Source: Pseudomonas piscis
Lineage (GTDB): Bacteria; Pseudomonadota; Gammaproteobacteria; Pseudomonadales; Pseudomonadaceae
Length of the DNA: 64,000 bases
Assembly: GCF_009380155.1 (NCBI RefSeq)
Contig: NZ_WHUV01000001.1
Location: 620,001 to 684,000, forward strand
Direction of reading: 5' to 3'
Part shown: positions 20,484 to 30,539 of the stretch, one piece after another
How positions within the stretch are numbered: position 1 is the stretch's first letter
How the letters are laid out: each line of letters begins with the position of its first letter
Program-made: the position numbers and the translations under genes
Notes under the pieces: generated by a model
Database searches by the model: none
Seen by the model: the letters and a program-made list of their open reading frames with translations, nothing else
What the model was told of the DNA's origin: nothing

Positions 20484-21458
20484 TTACATCACTCCCGCGC
20501 GCAGCAGGTCGGACAGGTTGAAGGCGCCGATCGGGCGATCCTCGTTATCCACCACGATCAGTGCGTTGATTCGATTGTCTTCCATGATCTTCAAGGCTTC
20601 GGCTGCCAGCATTTCGGCGCGTGCGGTCTTGCCGCGCAGGGTCATGACTTCATCGATGGTGGTGTGATGGATGTCGATGTTGCGGTCCAGGGTGCGGCGC
20701 AAGTCGCCGTCGGTGAAGACCCCGGCCAGGCGCCCGTCGGCCTCGGCGATAGCGGTCATGCCCAGGCCCTTGCGGCTCATCTCCATCAGGGCGTCCTTGA
20801 GCAGGGTGCCGCGCTGGACCTGGGGCAGCTGTTCGCCGGCATGCATGATGTTTTCGACCTTCAGCAGCAGGCGACGCCCCAGTGCACCACCAGGGTGGGA
20901 GAAGGCGAAGTCTTCGGCGGTGAAGCCGCGCGCCTCCAGCAGCGCCACGGCCAGGGCATCGCCCATGACCAGGGCGGCGGTGGTCGAGGAGGTCGGTGCC
21001 AGGTTCAGCGGGCAGGCCTCATGTTCGATATGGGCGTTGAGGTTGACGTCGGCGGCTTTGGCCAGCGGTGAATCAGGGTTGCCGGTAATACTGATCAGTT
21101 GGATGCCCAAGCGCTTGATCAGTGGCAGCAGGGTCACGATTTCATTGGTGGAGCCGGAGTTGGAGAGGGCGAGGATCACATCGTCGCGGGTGATCATGCC
21201 CATGTCGCCATGGCTGGCTTCGGCCGGGTGGACGAAGAACGCCGTGGTGCCGGTGCTGGCCAGGGTGGCGGCGATCTTGTTGCCGATATGCCCGGACTTG
21301 CCCATGCCGACCACTACTACTCGACCTTTGCTGGCCAGAATCATCTCGCAAGCACGAACGAAATCTGCGTCGATATGGGGCAGCAAGCTCTCTACTGCCT
21401 GGATTTCGAGGCGAATTGTGCGTTGTGCCGATTGAATCAGGTCGCTGGATTGACTCAT
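20484..21458 (-). CDS. kdsD: Arabinose-5-phosphate isomerase KdsD
   Basis: The 324-residue protein has an N-terminal SIS sugar-phosphate isomerase domain (VVVGMGKSGHIGNKIAATLASTG) and two C-terminal CBS domains. It converts ribulose-5-phosphate to arabinose-5-phosphate, the first step to KDO. I chose the ATG at 21458 (MSQSSDLIQSAQRT); the frame is open upstream but crosses the probable -10 element. It heads the kdsD-kdsC-lptCAB-rpoN row. Confidence 0.95.
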   Translation of the reverse strand: MSQSSDLIQSAQRTIRLEIQAVESLLPHIDADFVRACEMILASKGRVVVVGMGKSGHIGNKIAATLASTGTTAFFVHPAEASHGDMGMITRDDVILALSNSGSTNEIVTLLPLIKRLGIQLISITGNPDSPLAKAADVNLNAHIEHEACPLNLAPTSSTTAALVMGDALAVALLEARGFTAEDFAFSHPGGALGRRLLLKVENIMHAGEQLPQVQRGTLLKDALMEMSRKGLGMTAIAEADGRLAGVFTDGDLRRTLDRNIDIHHTTIDEVMTLRGKTARAEMLAAEALKIMEDNRINALIVVDNEDRPIGAFNLSDLLRAGVM

Positions 21459-21492
21459 GTCTGAAATCGTATAGCCCGATGAAAAGGCGGCG

Positions 21493-21498
21493 ATTATA
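21493..21498 (-). promoter_or_regulatory. Candidate -10 element for kdsD
   Basis: A perfect TATAAT on the minus strand lies 35 bases upstream of the chosen kdsD start. The nearest -35-like hexamer, TTGCGT, is 21 bases further upstream, which is too far to be ideal. It supports the shorter kdsD start. Confidence 0.4.
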
Positions 21499-21604
21499 GC
21501 GGTAATGATCGAATCCCTCACGCAAGTTCGTCAGCCTTTGTCTACTTGCGCAGAGAATCCGGCGATTTTGCCTGTCCTATACCTGAACGGTCATGGCTTC
21601 GGCC

Positions 21605-21634
21605 TTGGGGGCTCTGCATCAGCAGTGATATAGT
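21605..21634 (+). promoter_or_regulatory. Candidate sigma-70 promoter for the mla operon
   Basis: TTGGGG (21605-21610) and TATAGT (21629-21634) are separated by 18 bases in the 263-base gap between kdsD and mlaF, about 88 bases before the mlaF ATG. The -10 is good and the -35 is weak. Confidence 0.35.
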
Positions 21635-21721
21635 TCGCCGCCAGTTCGGCCTGCCCAGGGGCACGTGCTCTCGGGAGAGAGCCTAGCGTCCGAGTGTTAG
21701 GCTGCATCGCAAGGAGTTTAG

Positions 21722-22531
21722 ATGAGTGCCGACAACGCTTACGCGGTCGAGCTGAAGGGCGTTTCCTTCAAGCGCGGTGCGCGCAGCATATTCAATAACG
21801 TGGATATCCGTATTCCGCGGGGCAAGGTCACCGGCATCATGGGGCCTTCCGGCTGTGGGAAAACTACCCTGTTGCGCTTGATGGGCATGCAGTTGCGGCC
21901 TAGCAGCGGCGAGGTCTGGGTCAATGGCCAGAACCTGCCGACGCTCTCGCGCAGCGATCTGTTCGATGCTCGCAAGCAGATGGGCGTGCTGTTCCAGAGC
22001 GGTGCGCTGTTCACCGATCTGGATGTCTTCGAGAACGTGGCCTTTCCGCTGCGGGTGCACACCCAGCTGCCTGACGAAATGATTCGTGACATTGTCCTGC
22101 TCAAGCTGCAGGCGGTGGGGCTGCGTGGGGCCGTCGACCTCATGCCTGATGAGCTTTCAGGCGGCATGAAGCGCCGGGTCGCCCTGGCCCGGGCCATCGC
22201 CCTGGATCCGCAGATCCTCATGTACGACGAGCCTTTCGTGGGCCAGGACCCGATCGCGATGGGGGTGTTGGTGCGCCTGATTCGCCTGCTCAACGATGCC
22301 CTGGGCATCACCAGCATCGTGGTGTCCCATGACCTGGCGGAAACCGCGAGCATCGCCGACTACCTCTATGTAGTGGGTGATGGCCAGGTGTTGGGCCAGG
22401 GAACTCCTGCCGAGTTGATGGACTCCGACAATCCGCGTATCCGGCAATTCATGAAGGGCGATCCCGACGGCCCGGTACCGTTTCACTTTCCAGCGCCGGA
22501 CTACCGCGCAGATCTTCTGGGGAAGCGCTGA
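21722..22531 (+). CDS. mlaF: Phospholipid ABC transporter ATPase MlaF
   Basis: The 269-residue ATPase has Walker [10 protein letters not shown], signature [14 protein letters not shown] and Walker [14 protein letters not shown]. MlaF drives the MlaFEDB complex that moves phospholipids between the membranes and maintains outer-membrane lipid asymmetry. An AAGGAG at 21711-21716 supports the start. Its stop overlaps the mlaE ATG by one base. Confidence 0.96.
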   Translation: MSADNAYAVELKGVSFKRGARSIFNNVDIRIPRGKVTGIMGPSGCGKTTLLRLMGMQLRPSSGEVWVNGQNLPTLSRSDLFDARKQMGVLFQSGALFTDLDVFENVAFPLRVHTQLPDEMIRDIVLLKLQAVGLRGAVDLMPDELSGGMKRRVALARAIALDPQILMYDEPFVGQDPIAMGVLVRLIRLLNDALGITSIVVSHDLAETASIADYLYVVGDGQVLGQGTPAELMDSDNPRIRQFMKGDPDGPVPFHFPAPDYRADLLGKR

Positions 22532-23328
22532 TGCGCAAGATATCGCTAATCGAGAGGATTCGCCTCTTCGGTCGCTCAGGCATCGATGTCCTGGCGGTAC
22601 TGGGGCGTTCCACCCTGTTCCTGTTCCATGCGCTGCTCGGTCGCGGCAGCATCGGCGGTGGTTTCGGCCTGTTGGTCAAGCAACTGCATTCAGTGGGCGT
22701 CATGTCCCTGGTGATCATCGTCGTGTCGGGGATCTTCATCGGCATGGTGCTGGCGCTGCAGGGCTTCAACATCCTCTCCAGCTACGGTTCGGAGCAGGCG
22801 GTAGGCCAGATGGTCGCCCTGACTCTGCTGCGCGAGCTGGGGCCGGTAGTCACCGCGCTGCTGTTCGCCGGGCGCGCCGGTTCGGCACTGACCGCCGAGA
22901 TCGGCAACATGAAATCCACCGAGCAGCTCTCCAGCCTGGAGATGATCGGTGTCGATCCGCTCAAGTACATCATCGCCCCGCGCCTGTGGGCCGGTTTCAT
23001 CTCCTTGCCCCTGCTGGCCATGATTTTCTGCGTGGTGGGTATCTGGGGGGGCTCGTGGGTGGCCGTCGACTGGCTGGGAGTCTATGAAGGCTCCTACTGG
23101 GCGAACATGCAGAACAGCGTGAATTTCAGCAGTGACGTGCTCAATGGCGTGATCAAGAGCATCGTCTTTGCCTTTGTAGTGACCTGGATCGCCGTATTCC
23201 AAGGCTACGACTGTGAGCCCACCTCAGAGGGGATCAGCCGTGCCACTACCAAGACCGTGGTGTACGCCTCGTTGGCCGTACTGGGCTTGGACTTTATTCT
23301 GACCGCCTTGATGTTTGGAGATTTCTGA
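22531..23328 (+). CDS. mlaE: Phospholipid ABC transporter permease MlaE
   Basis: The 265-residue membrane protein is the MlaE permease with the conserved family stretch [26 protein letters not shown] (shown in part) and about five to six hydrophobic helices. It forms the inner-membrane channel of the Mla system. It overlaps mlaF and mlaD by one base on each side, so the operon is tightly coupled. Confidence 0.95.
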   Translation: MRKISLIERIRLFGRSGIDVLAVLGRSTLFLFHALLGRGSIGGGFGLLVKQLHSVGVMSLVIIVVSGIFIGMVLALQGFNILSSYGSEQAVGQMVALTLLRELGPVVTALLFAGRAGSALTAEIGNMKSTEQLSSLEMIGVDPLKYIIAPRLWAGFISLPLLAMIFCVVGIWGGSWVAVDWLGVYEGSYWANMQNSVNFSSDVLNGVIKSIVFAFVVTWIAVFQGYDCEPTSEGISRATTKTVVYASLAVLGLDFILTALMFGDF

Positions 23329-23795
23329 TGCAAAACCGCACCCTGGAAATCGGTGTCGGCCTTTTCCTGCTGGCCGGCATCCTGGCTTTGCTGTTGCTTG
23401 CCCTGCGGGTCAGTGGCTTGTCTCCGACCGCGAGCACCGATACTTATAAACTTTATGCCTATTTCGACAATATCGCCGGTTTGACGGTCAGAGCTAAGGT
23501 GACCATGGCCGGGGTGACCATCGGCAAGGTCACGGCAATCGATCTGGACCGCGACAGCTTCACTGGCCGGGTGACGATGCAGCTGGAAAAGCGCGTGGAT
23601 AACCTGCCGACCGACTCCACTGCATCTATCCTGACTGCTGGCCTGTTGGGTGAGAAATACATCGGTATCAGCGTGGGTGGGGAAGAGGCCCTGCTCAAGG
23701 ATGGTGGAACCATCCACGACACCCAGTCGTCGCTGGTATTGGAAGACCTGATCGGTAAATTCCTGCTCAATACCGTTAGCAAAGACGCCAAATGA
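23328..23795 (+). CDS. mlaD: Mla substrate-binding protein MlaD (MCE domain)
   Basis: The 155-residue protein has one N-terminal membrane helix (about residues 7-27) and an MCE domain (LYAYFDNIAGLTVRAKVTMAG; GLLGEKYIGIS). MlaD forms a hexameric ring that guides phospholipids through the periplasmic side of MlaFEDB. The length is typical. Confidence 0.94.
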   Translation: MQNRTLEIGVGLFLLAGILALLLLALRVSGLSPTASTDTYKLYAYFDNIAGLTVRAKVTMAGVTIGKVTAIDLDRDSFTGRVTMQLEKRVDNLPTDSTASILTAGLLGEKYIGISVGGEEALLKDGGTIHDTQSSLVLEDLIGKFLLNTVSKDAK

Positions 23796-23806
23796 GGAGT
23801 TTTTCG

Positions 23807-24460
23807 ATGATTTCTATCTTGCGACGTGGCCTGCTGGTGCTATTCGCTGCGCTGCCGTTGCTGGCCAATGCGGCGAGCCCGACCTCCGCCCATGACCTGG
23901 TGCAGGACACTACCAACCGCCTGCTGGCCGATCTTGCCGCCAATAAAGAGAAGTACAAGCAAAGCCCGAACGACTTCTACAACTCCCTGAACGGTATTGT
24001 CGGCCCGGCGGTGGATGCCGATGGCATCTCCCGCAGCATCATGACCGTCAAGTATTCGCGCAAGGCCACCCCGGAGCAGATGGCGCGCTTCCAGGAGAAC
24101 TTCAAGCGCAGCCTGATCCAGTTCTATGGCAACGCGCTGCTGGAATACAACAACCAGGGCATCACCATTTCTCCTCCCAAGGATGAAAGCGGTACCCGTA
24201 CCAGCGTCGACATGCAGGTCAAGGGCAACAACGGGGCGATCTACCCGGTGTCCTACACCCTGGAGAAGATCAGCGGCGAGTGGAAAATTCGTAACGTGAT
24301 CATCAATGGCATCAATATCGGCAAGCTGTTCCGCGATCAGTTCGCCGATGCCATGCAGCGCAACGGCAACAACCTGGACAAGACCATCGACGGCTGGGCC
24401 GGCGAAGTGGCCAAGGCCAAGGAAGCTACCGACAACGCCGCGCCAAAGGCCGAGCAATGA
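23807..24460 (+). CDS. mlaC: Periplasmic phospholipid-binding protein MlaC
   Basis: The 217-residue protein begins with a signal peptide (cleavage near residues 21-23, LLANAAS) and has the MlaC/Ttg2D fold with the YPVSYTLEKISGEWKIRNVIINGINIG region (shown in part). MlaC shuttles lipids between MlaA and MlaD. The GAGGAG at 23794-23799 supports the ATG at 23807 rather than the in-frame ATG at 23792 that overlaps the mlaD stop. Confidence 0.94.
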   Translation: MISILRRGLLVLFAALPLLANAASPTSAHDLVQDTTNRLLADLAANKEKYKQSPNDFYNSLNGIVGPAVDADGISRSIMTVKYSRKATPEQMARFQENFKRSLIQFYGNALLEYNNQGITISPPKDESGTRTSVDMQVKGNNGAIYPVSYTLEKISGEWKIRNVIINGINIGKLFRDQFADAMQRNGNNLDKTIDGWAGEVAKAKEATDNAAPKAEQ

Positions 24461-24762
24461 GCGAGGCGGGCGTACGCCTCGGTACCGCCGGGGAGCTGTT
24501 GATCAGCGGCGTGCTGGACTATCGCAGCGGCCCGGGCCTGCGCAAGCAGGGCCAGGCGCTGATCAAGTCGAGCCAGGCCCCGGCGCTGGTGCTCGACTGC
24601 TCGGCGGTAGAGCGCTCCAGCAGTGTCGGCCTGGCCTTGTTGCTGGCCTTCATGCGTGACGCCCAGGCGCTGGGCAAGGCCGTGAGCGTGCATGCGCTTC
24701 CGGACGGCATGAAGGAAATCGCCGAGGTGTCCGGGGTGACCGAGATCCTCGCGCAGCCCTAG
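24457..24762 (+). CDS. mlaB: STAS-domain protein MlaB
   Basis: The 101-residue protein is a STAS domain (LVLDCSAVERSSSVGLALLLAFMRDAQ, shown in part). MlaB binds MlaF and is needed for assembly and activity of the Mla ABC complex. Its ATG overlaps the mlaC stop by four bases (ATGA). A hairpin terminator follows. Confidence 0.92.
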   Translation: MSEAGVRLGTAGELLISGVLDYRSGPGLRKQGQALIKSSQAPALVLDCSAVERSSSVGLALLLAFMRDAQALGKAVSVHALPDGMKEIAEVSGVTEILAQP

Positions 24763-24779
24763 TCGCCACAGGGTCACGC

Positions 24780-24834
24780 AAAGCCCCCCGTCAGAGTCCT
24801 GCTTATGCGGGGTTCGCAGGCGCGGGGCTTTTTT
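24780..24834 (+). terminator. Intrinsic terminator after the mla operon
   Basis: AAAGCCCC (24780-24787) pairs with GGGGCTTT (24824-24831), followed by further T residues to 24834. The loop is long (about 36 bases) but has internal pairing potential. Confidence 0.6.
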
Positions 24835-24880
24835 GTATGATGTCCGACCCGCGCGCACAGGGCGCCGATTGAGGTTGAGC

Positions 24881-26408
<1,528 letters not shown>

Positions 26409-26449
26409 CCTGCCGTGGGCACAGGGAGGTGCCACAGATTCTTGTTCCA

Positions 26450-26475
26450 CGTCGAGCCTGTCTTCAGGCTCGACG
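26450..26475 (+). promoter_or_regulatory. Perfect hairpin between murA and hisG
   Basis: CGTCGAGCCTG (26450-26460) and CAGGCTCGACG (26465-26475) form a perfect 11-base stem with a TCTT loop, 58 bases upstream of hisG. No T run follows, so it is not an ordinary intrinsic terminator. It could shape the hisG leader or protect the murA 3' end. Confidence 0.5.
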
Positions 26476-26533
26476 CATGTCTGGCGCCGTTTGCGTCCGG
26501 GCATCAGTCGCCGCATAAGGACTTACGTTACTC

Positions 26534-27169
26534 ATGTTGACCATCGCACTGTCCAAGGGCCGTATCCTCGACGACACGCTGCCGCTTCTGGCTGAAGCGG
26601 GCATCGTGCCAACCGAGAATCCGGACAAGAGCCGCAAACTGATCATCCCCACGACCCAGGACGATGTACGCCTGCTGATCGTGCGTGCCACCGACGTGCC
26701 GACCTATGTCGAGCATGGCGCCGCTGATCTCGGGGTGGCCGGCAAGGACGTCCTGATGGAGTACGGCAGCCAGGGCCTGTACGAGCCGCTGGACCTGCAG
26801 ATCGCCAAGTGCAAGTTGATGACTGCCGGCGCCGTCGGTGCCCAGGAGCCCAAGGGCCGCCTGCGGATCGCCACCAAGTTCGTCAACGTGGCCAAGCGCT
26901 ACTACGCCGAGCAGGGTCGCCAGGTGGACATCATCAAGCTCTATGGTTCCATGGAGCTGGCACCGCTGATCGGCCTGGCGGACAAGATCATCGACGTGGT
27001 CGATACCGGCAATACCCTGCGAGCCAATGGCCTGGAACCCCAGGAACTGATCGCTACCATCAGCTCCCGCCTGGTGGTCAACAAGGCATCCATGAAGATG
27101 CAGCACGCCCGCATCCAGTTGCTCATCGATACCCTGCGCAAGGCAGTGGAATCGCGACACCGCGGCTGA
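26534..27169 (+). CDS. hisG: ATP phosphoribosyltransferase HisG (short form)
   Basis: The 211-residue protein is the short HisG form, which lacks the C-terminal regulatory domain and normally needs the HisZ subunit, encoded elsewhere. It starts [19 protein letters not shown] and has the PRPP-binding [15 protein letters not shown] motif. It begins histidine synthesis by joining PRPP to ATP. hisD and hisC follow. Confidence 0.96.
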   Translation: MLTIALSKGRILDDTLPLLAEAGIVPTENPDKSRKLIIPTTQDDVRLLIVRATDVPTYVEHGAADLGVAGKDVLMEYGSQGLYEPLDLQIAKCKLMTAGAVGAQEPKGRLRIATKFVNVAKRYYAEQGRQVDIIKLYGSMELAPLIGLADKIIDVVDTGNTLRANGLEPQELIATISSRLVVNKASMKMQHARIQLLIDTLRKAVESRHRG

Positions 27170-27324
27170 CTCACATGCGTGGCCCCCGAGCCGCGCCCAT
27201 CTATCCGCGTCATACCCAGCATGCTCAGGTGCCCACGCGGATGGCCTGGTAGTCTTGCGGCGCCTGAGTCATGCAAAACCAAGCTTGTCCTTTTGTGCAT
27301 TCGCCAATCAATGAGGCCTTCGCT

Positions 27325-28653
27325 ATGACCGCTCCCACTGCAATTCGCCGACTCAACGCTGCCGATGCGGATTTCGCCCGACATCTGGATCATCTGCTGA
27401 GCTGGGAAAGCGTGTCCGACGACGCGGTCAACCAGCGTGTGCTCGACATCATCAAGGCCGTGCGCGAGCGCGGTGATGCGGCGCTGGTGGAGTTCACCCA
27501 GCGTTTCGATGGCGTCCAGGCCAAGGCCATCGATGACCTGATCCTCGACCGTGCCCGCCTGGAGCTGGCCCTGACCCGCATCACCCCGGTACAGCGCGAG
27601 GCCCTGGAAAAGGCCGCCAACCGCGTGCGCGTCTACCATGAGCGGCAGAAGCAGGACTCCTGGCAGTACACCGAGGCCGATGGCACCGTGCTCGGCCAGA
27701 AGGTCACGCCCCTGGACCGTGCCGGCCTGTATGTGCCGGGCGGCAAGGCGTCGTATCCGTCTTCGGTGCTGATGAACGCCATCCCGGCGAAAGTTGCCGG
27801 CGTCTCCGAGGTGGTGATGGTGGTGCCGACTCCTCGTGGCGAGGTCAACGAGCTGGTGCTGGCCGCAGCCTGCATCGCCGGGGTCGACCGGGTGTTCACC
27901 ATCGGTGGCGCCCAGGCCGTGGCCGCGCTGGCCTATGGCACCCAGAGCGTGCCCCAGGTGGACAAGATCGTCGGTCCGGGCAACATCTATGTGGCCACCG
28001 CCAAGCGGCATGTATTCGGCCAGGTCGGTATCGACATGATCGCCGGTCCCTCGGAGATCCTGGTGGTGTGCGATGGCCAGACCGATCCGGACTGGATCGC
28101 CATGGATCTGTTTTCCCAGGCCGAGCATGATGAGGATGCCCAGGCGATCCTGGTCAGCCCGGATGCCGAGTTCCTCGATCGGGTAGCCGCCAGCATCGCC
28201 AAGCTGCTACCGACCATGGAGCGGGCCGAGATCATCAACACCTCGATCAATGGCCGGGGCGCGCTGATCCAGGTCCGCGACATGCAGCAAGCCATCGAGG
28301 TGGCCAACCGCATCGCCCCCGAGCACCTGGAGCTATCGGTGGCCGACCCGCAAGCCTGGTTGCCGCAGATCCGCCACGCCGGGGCGATCTTCATGGGCCG
28401 CCACACTTCGGAGGCCTTGGGCGACTACTGCGCCGGCCCGAACCACGTGCTGCCGACTTCCGGCACCGCGCGTTTTTCCTCGCCGCTGGGGGTGTATGAC
28501 TTCCAGAAGCGCTCGTCGATCATCTTCTGTTCCGAGCAGGGCGCATCCGAACTGGGCCGTACGGCCTCGGTGCTGGCCCGTGGCGAGTCGCTGACCGCCC
28601 ACGCCCGCAGCGCTGAATACCGTATTGTCGACGACCAAGATCAGGGGCAATGA
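27325..28653 (+). CDS. hisD: Histidinol dehydrogenase HisD
   Basis: The 442-residue zinc enzyme oxidises histidinol to histidine in two steps. Visible landmarks are [34 protein letters not shown] and [19 protein letters not shown] chose the ATG at 27325 ([17 protein letters not shown]), which gives the usual length; upstream in-frame starts add poorly conserved residues. The 155-base gap from hisG contains an 8-base inverted repeat (27203-27210 with 27235-27242) without a T run. Confidence 0.95.
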   Translation: MTAPTAIRRLNAADADFARHLDHLLSWESVSDDAVNQRVLDIIKAVRERGDAALVEFTQRFDGVQAKAIDDLILDRARLELALTRITPVQREALEKAANRVRVYHERQKQDSWQYTEADGTVLGQKVTPLDRAGLYVPGGKASYPSSVLMNAIPAKVAGVSEVVMVVPTPRGEVNELVLAAACIAGVDRVFTIGGAQAVAALAYGTQSVPQVDKIVGPGNIYVATAKRHVFGQVGIDMIAGPSEILVVCDGQTDPDWIAMDLFSQAEHDEDAQAILVSPDAEFLDRVAASIAKLLPTMERAEIINTSINGRGALIQVRDMQQAIEVANRIAPEHLELSVADPQAWLPQIRHAGAIFMGRHTSEALGDYCAGPNHVLPTSGTARFSSPLGVYDFQKRSSIIFCSEQGASELGRTASVLARGESLTAHARSAEYRIVDDQDQGQ

Positions 28654-28655
28654 GC

Positions 28656-29708
28656 ATGAGCAAATTCTGGAGTCCGTTCGTCAAGAACCTGGTGCCCTAC
28701 GTACCGGGCGAACAACCCAAGCTGACCAAGCTGGTCAAGCTCAACACCAACGAAAATCCCTATGGCCCGTCGCCCAAGGCCCTGGCCGCAATGCAGGCCG
28801 AGCTCAACGACAACCTGCGGCTGTACCCCGATCCCAACAGCGACCTGCTCAAGCAGTCGGTGGCCAGCTACTACGGGGTGAAGGCCAACCAGGTGTTCCT
28901 CGGCAACGGTTCCGACGAAGTCCTGGCGCACATCTTCCATGGCCTGCTGCAACAGGACCTGCCGCTGCTATTCCCGGACATCAGCTACAGCTTCTATCCG
29001 GTGTATTGCGGCCTGTATGGCATCGATTTCGACGCGGTGCCGCTGGACGAGCAATTCCAGATCCGCGTGGCCGACTACGCCAAGCCCAATGGCGGCATCA
29101 TTTTCCCCAACCCGAATGCGCCTACCGGTTGCCTGTTGGCCCTGGAGGCGGTGGAGCAGATCCTCAAGGCCAGCCCCGATTCGGTGGTGGTCGTGGATGA
29201 GGCCTACATCGATTTCGGTGGCCAGACCGCCATCAGCCTGGTGGACCGCTACCCGAACCTGCTGGTGACCCAGACCCTGTCCAAGTCCCGTTCCCTGGCG
29301 GGTTTGCGGGTGGGCCTGGCGGTAGGGCATCCGGACCTGATCGAGGCCCTGGAACGGGTCAAGAACAGCTTCAACTCCTACCCCCTGGATCGCCTGGCGA
29401 TTGTCGGTGCGGCCGCGGCTTTCGCAGATCGCGAGTACTTCCAGAAGACTTGCCAGCAGGTAATTGAAAGTCGCGAATGGCTGGTGGCGCAGTTGCAGGC
29501 CAAGGGTTTCGAAGTGCTGCCTTCGGCGGCCAACTTCATCTTTGCCCGCCACCCGCAACACGATGCCGCGGGCCTGGCAGCCAAGCTGCGGGAGCAAGGC
29601 GTGATCGTGCGTCACTTCAAGCAGCAGCGGATCGCCCAGTTCCTGCGGATCAGCATCGGCACGCCGGAGCAGAACCAGGCCCTGGTCGACGGATTGGGGC
29701 AGCTCTAA
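28656..29708 (+). CDS. hisC: Histidinol-phosphate aminotransferase HisC
   Basis: The 350-residue PLP enzyme has the fold-type I lysine in [14 protein letters not shown] (about residue 210) and the substrate region [12 protein letters not shown]. It transaminates imidazole acetol phosphate. AGGGG at 28643-28647 is better spaced for the ATG at 28656 than for the ATG at 28650 that overlaps the hisD stop; either start couples it to hisD. Confidence 0.94.
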   Translation: MSKFWSPFVKNLVPYVPGEQPKLTKLVKLNTNENPYGPSPKALAAMQAELNDNLRLYPDPNSDLLKQSVASYYGVKANQVFLGNGSDEVLAHIFHGLLQQDLPLLFPDISYSFYPVYCGLYGIDFDAVPLDEQFQIRVADYAKPNGGIIFPNPNAPTGCLLALEAVEQILKASPDSVVVVDEAYIDFGGQTAISLVDRYPNLLVTQTLSKSRSLAGLRVGLAVGHPDLIEALERVKNSFNSYPLDRLAIVGAAAAFADREYFQKTCQQVIESREWLVAQLQAKGFEVLPSAANFIFARHPQHDAAGLAAKLREQGVIVRHFKQQRIAQFLRISIGTPEQNQALVDGLGQL

Positions 29709-29774
29709 GCGGCAAGCTGGAAGCCCTGAGCATGTGCCTGGGGCTTCTCGCTTGCAGCTAAAGGCTTGCCGCTT
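29707..29774. repeat. Inverted-repeat element between hisC and the DUF4198 gene
   Basis: AAGCGGCAAGC (29707-29717) pairs with GCTTGCCGCTT (29764-29774), and the interior contains AGCCC/GGGCT and repeats of the CTTGCAGCT type. It sits between convergent genes and overlaps the hisC stop. It probably acts as a bidirectional terminator. A related sequence occurs at 37797-37830, suggesting a dispersed intergenic repeat. Confidence 0.5.
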
Positions 29775-29798
29775 TGCCACTGCAGCCTGCGGCTGCGC

Positions 29799-30527
29799 TT
29801 ATTCGTGGTGCGGTTGTCCCAGGAATGTCAGGGAGCTGAACAGGCCGCGGGAGGCCGCGTCGGGGTTGTCCTTGAGCGGCACCTCGACCTGCGCGGCGAT
29901 CACGTTCAAGCCCTCGTTGCGCACCAGTACCTGGGCGCGGCCCTGGGCATCGGTCTCGGTGCTCAGGGTATTGGGTGCATTGCGGTAATCCCCCACCAGC
30001 TTCACTCCCGCCGCCGGCTGGCCGTCGAGCAGGACCCGTACCGGCAGGCTCTTGCCGGGCCCCACCAACAGCGGATCGGTCTCGGGCAGGATCACCAGCT
30101 TGAGCTGATCGAGGCTGGGTAGCTTCGCTCCGGGCTGATAGATCGCCAGGCTGTACTTGAAGGTATGGGTCGAGGCGATGGCGCCAGGCACCTGGCTACG
30201 TCCCTGGTTGATCCACTGTTTGTCGGCGGTTTGCGACCAGGGCCCGTTGTCCAGGGCGACCGCCAGCACAGCTGGAGGCTTGAGCGGTTGCAGCCGGGCG
30301 TGATCGGCAAGGCGTTGCACCGTCACCGGGATCATCCTTCCCAGGCTGTCATAGGCCCAGGCGCCGCTGATCTTGCGCGGCTTGAAGGCATCATCCTCGG
30401 CGCCATGGCCGTACACCACCTCGATGTTGCCGCGTCGCTGTTCGGTCCACAGGCCATGGGCCACGGCCTGGGTGGTGCCCAGGGTGCCGAGCAGGCCCAG
30501 CAGGACAATGGTTTGCATCGATTGCAT
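29799..30527 (-). CDS. DUF4198 periplasmic protein, partner of a TonB receptor
   Basis: The 242-residue protein has a signal peptide (MQTIVLLGLLGTLGTTQAVAHG) and a DUF4198 pattern: an N-terminal HGLW after cleavage, then beta-sandwich repeats ending in VRNEGLNVIAAQVEVPLKDN. Related proteins (COG5266) were linked to cobalt/nickel uptake by context; the substrate is unproved. It starts 12 bases after the TonB receptor gene on the same strand, so the two form an operon and should handle the same ligand. A start at M1 or M4 is possible. Confidence 0.8.
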   Translation of the reverse strand: MQSMQTIVLLGLLGTLGTTQAVAHGLWTEQRRGNIEVVYGHGAEDDAFKPRKISGAWAYDSLGRMIPVTVQRLADHARLQPLKPPAVLAVALDNGPWSQTADKQWINQGRSQVPGAIASTHTFKYSLAIYQPGAKLPSLDQLKLVILPETDPLLVGPGKSLPVRVLLDGQPAAGVKLVGDYRNAPNTLSTETDAQGRAQVLVRNEGLNVIAAQVEVPLKDNPDAASRGLFSSLTFLGQPHHE

Positions 30528-30539
30528 GGTGGTTCCCTT

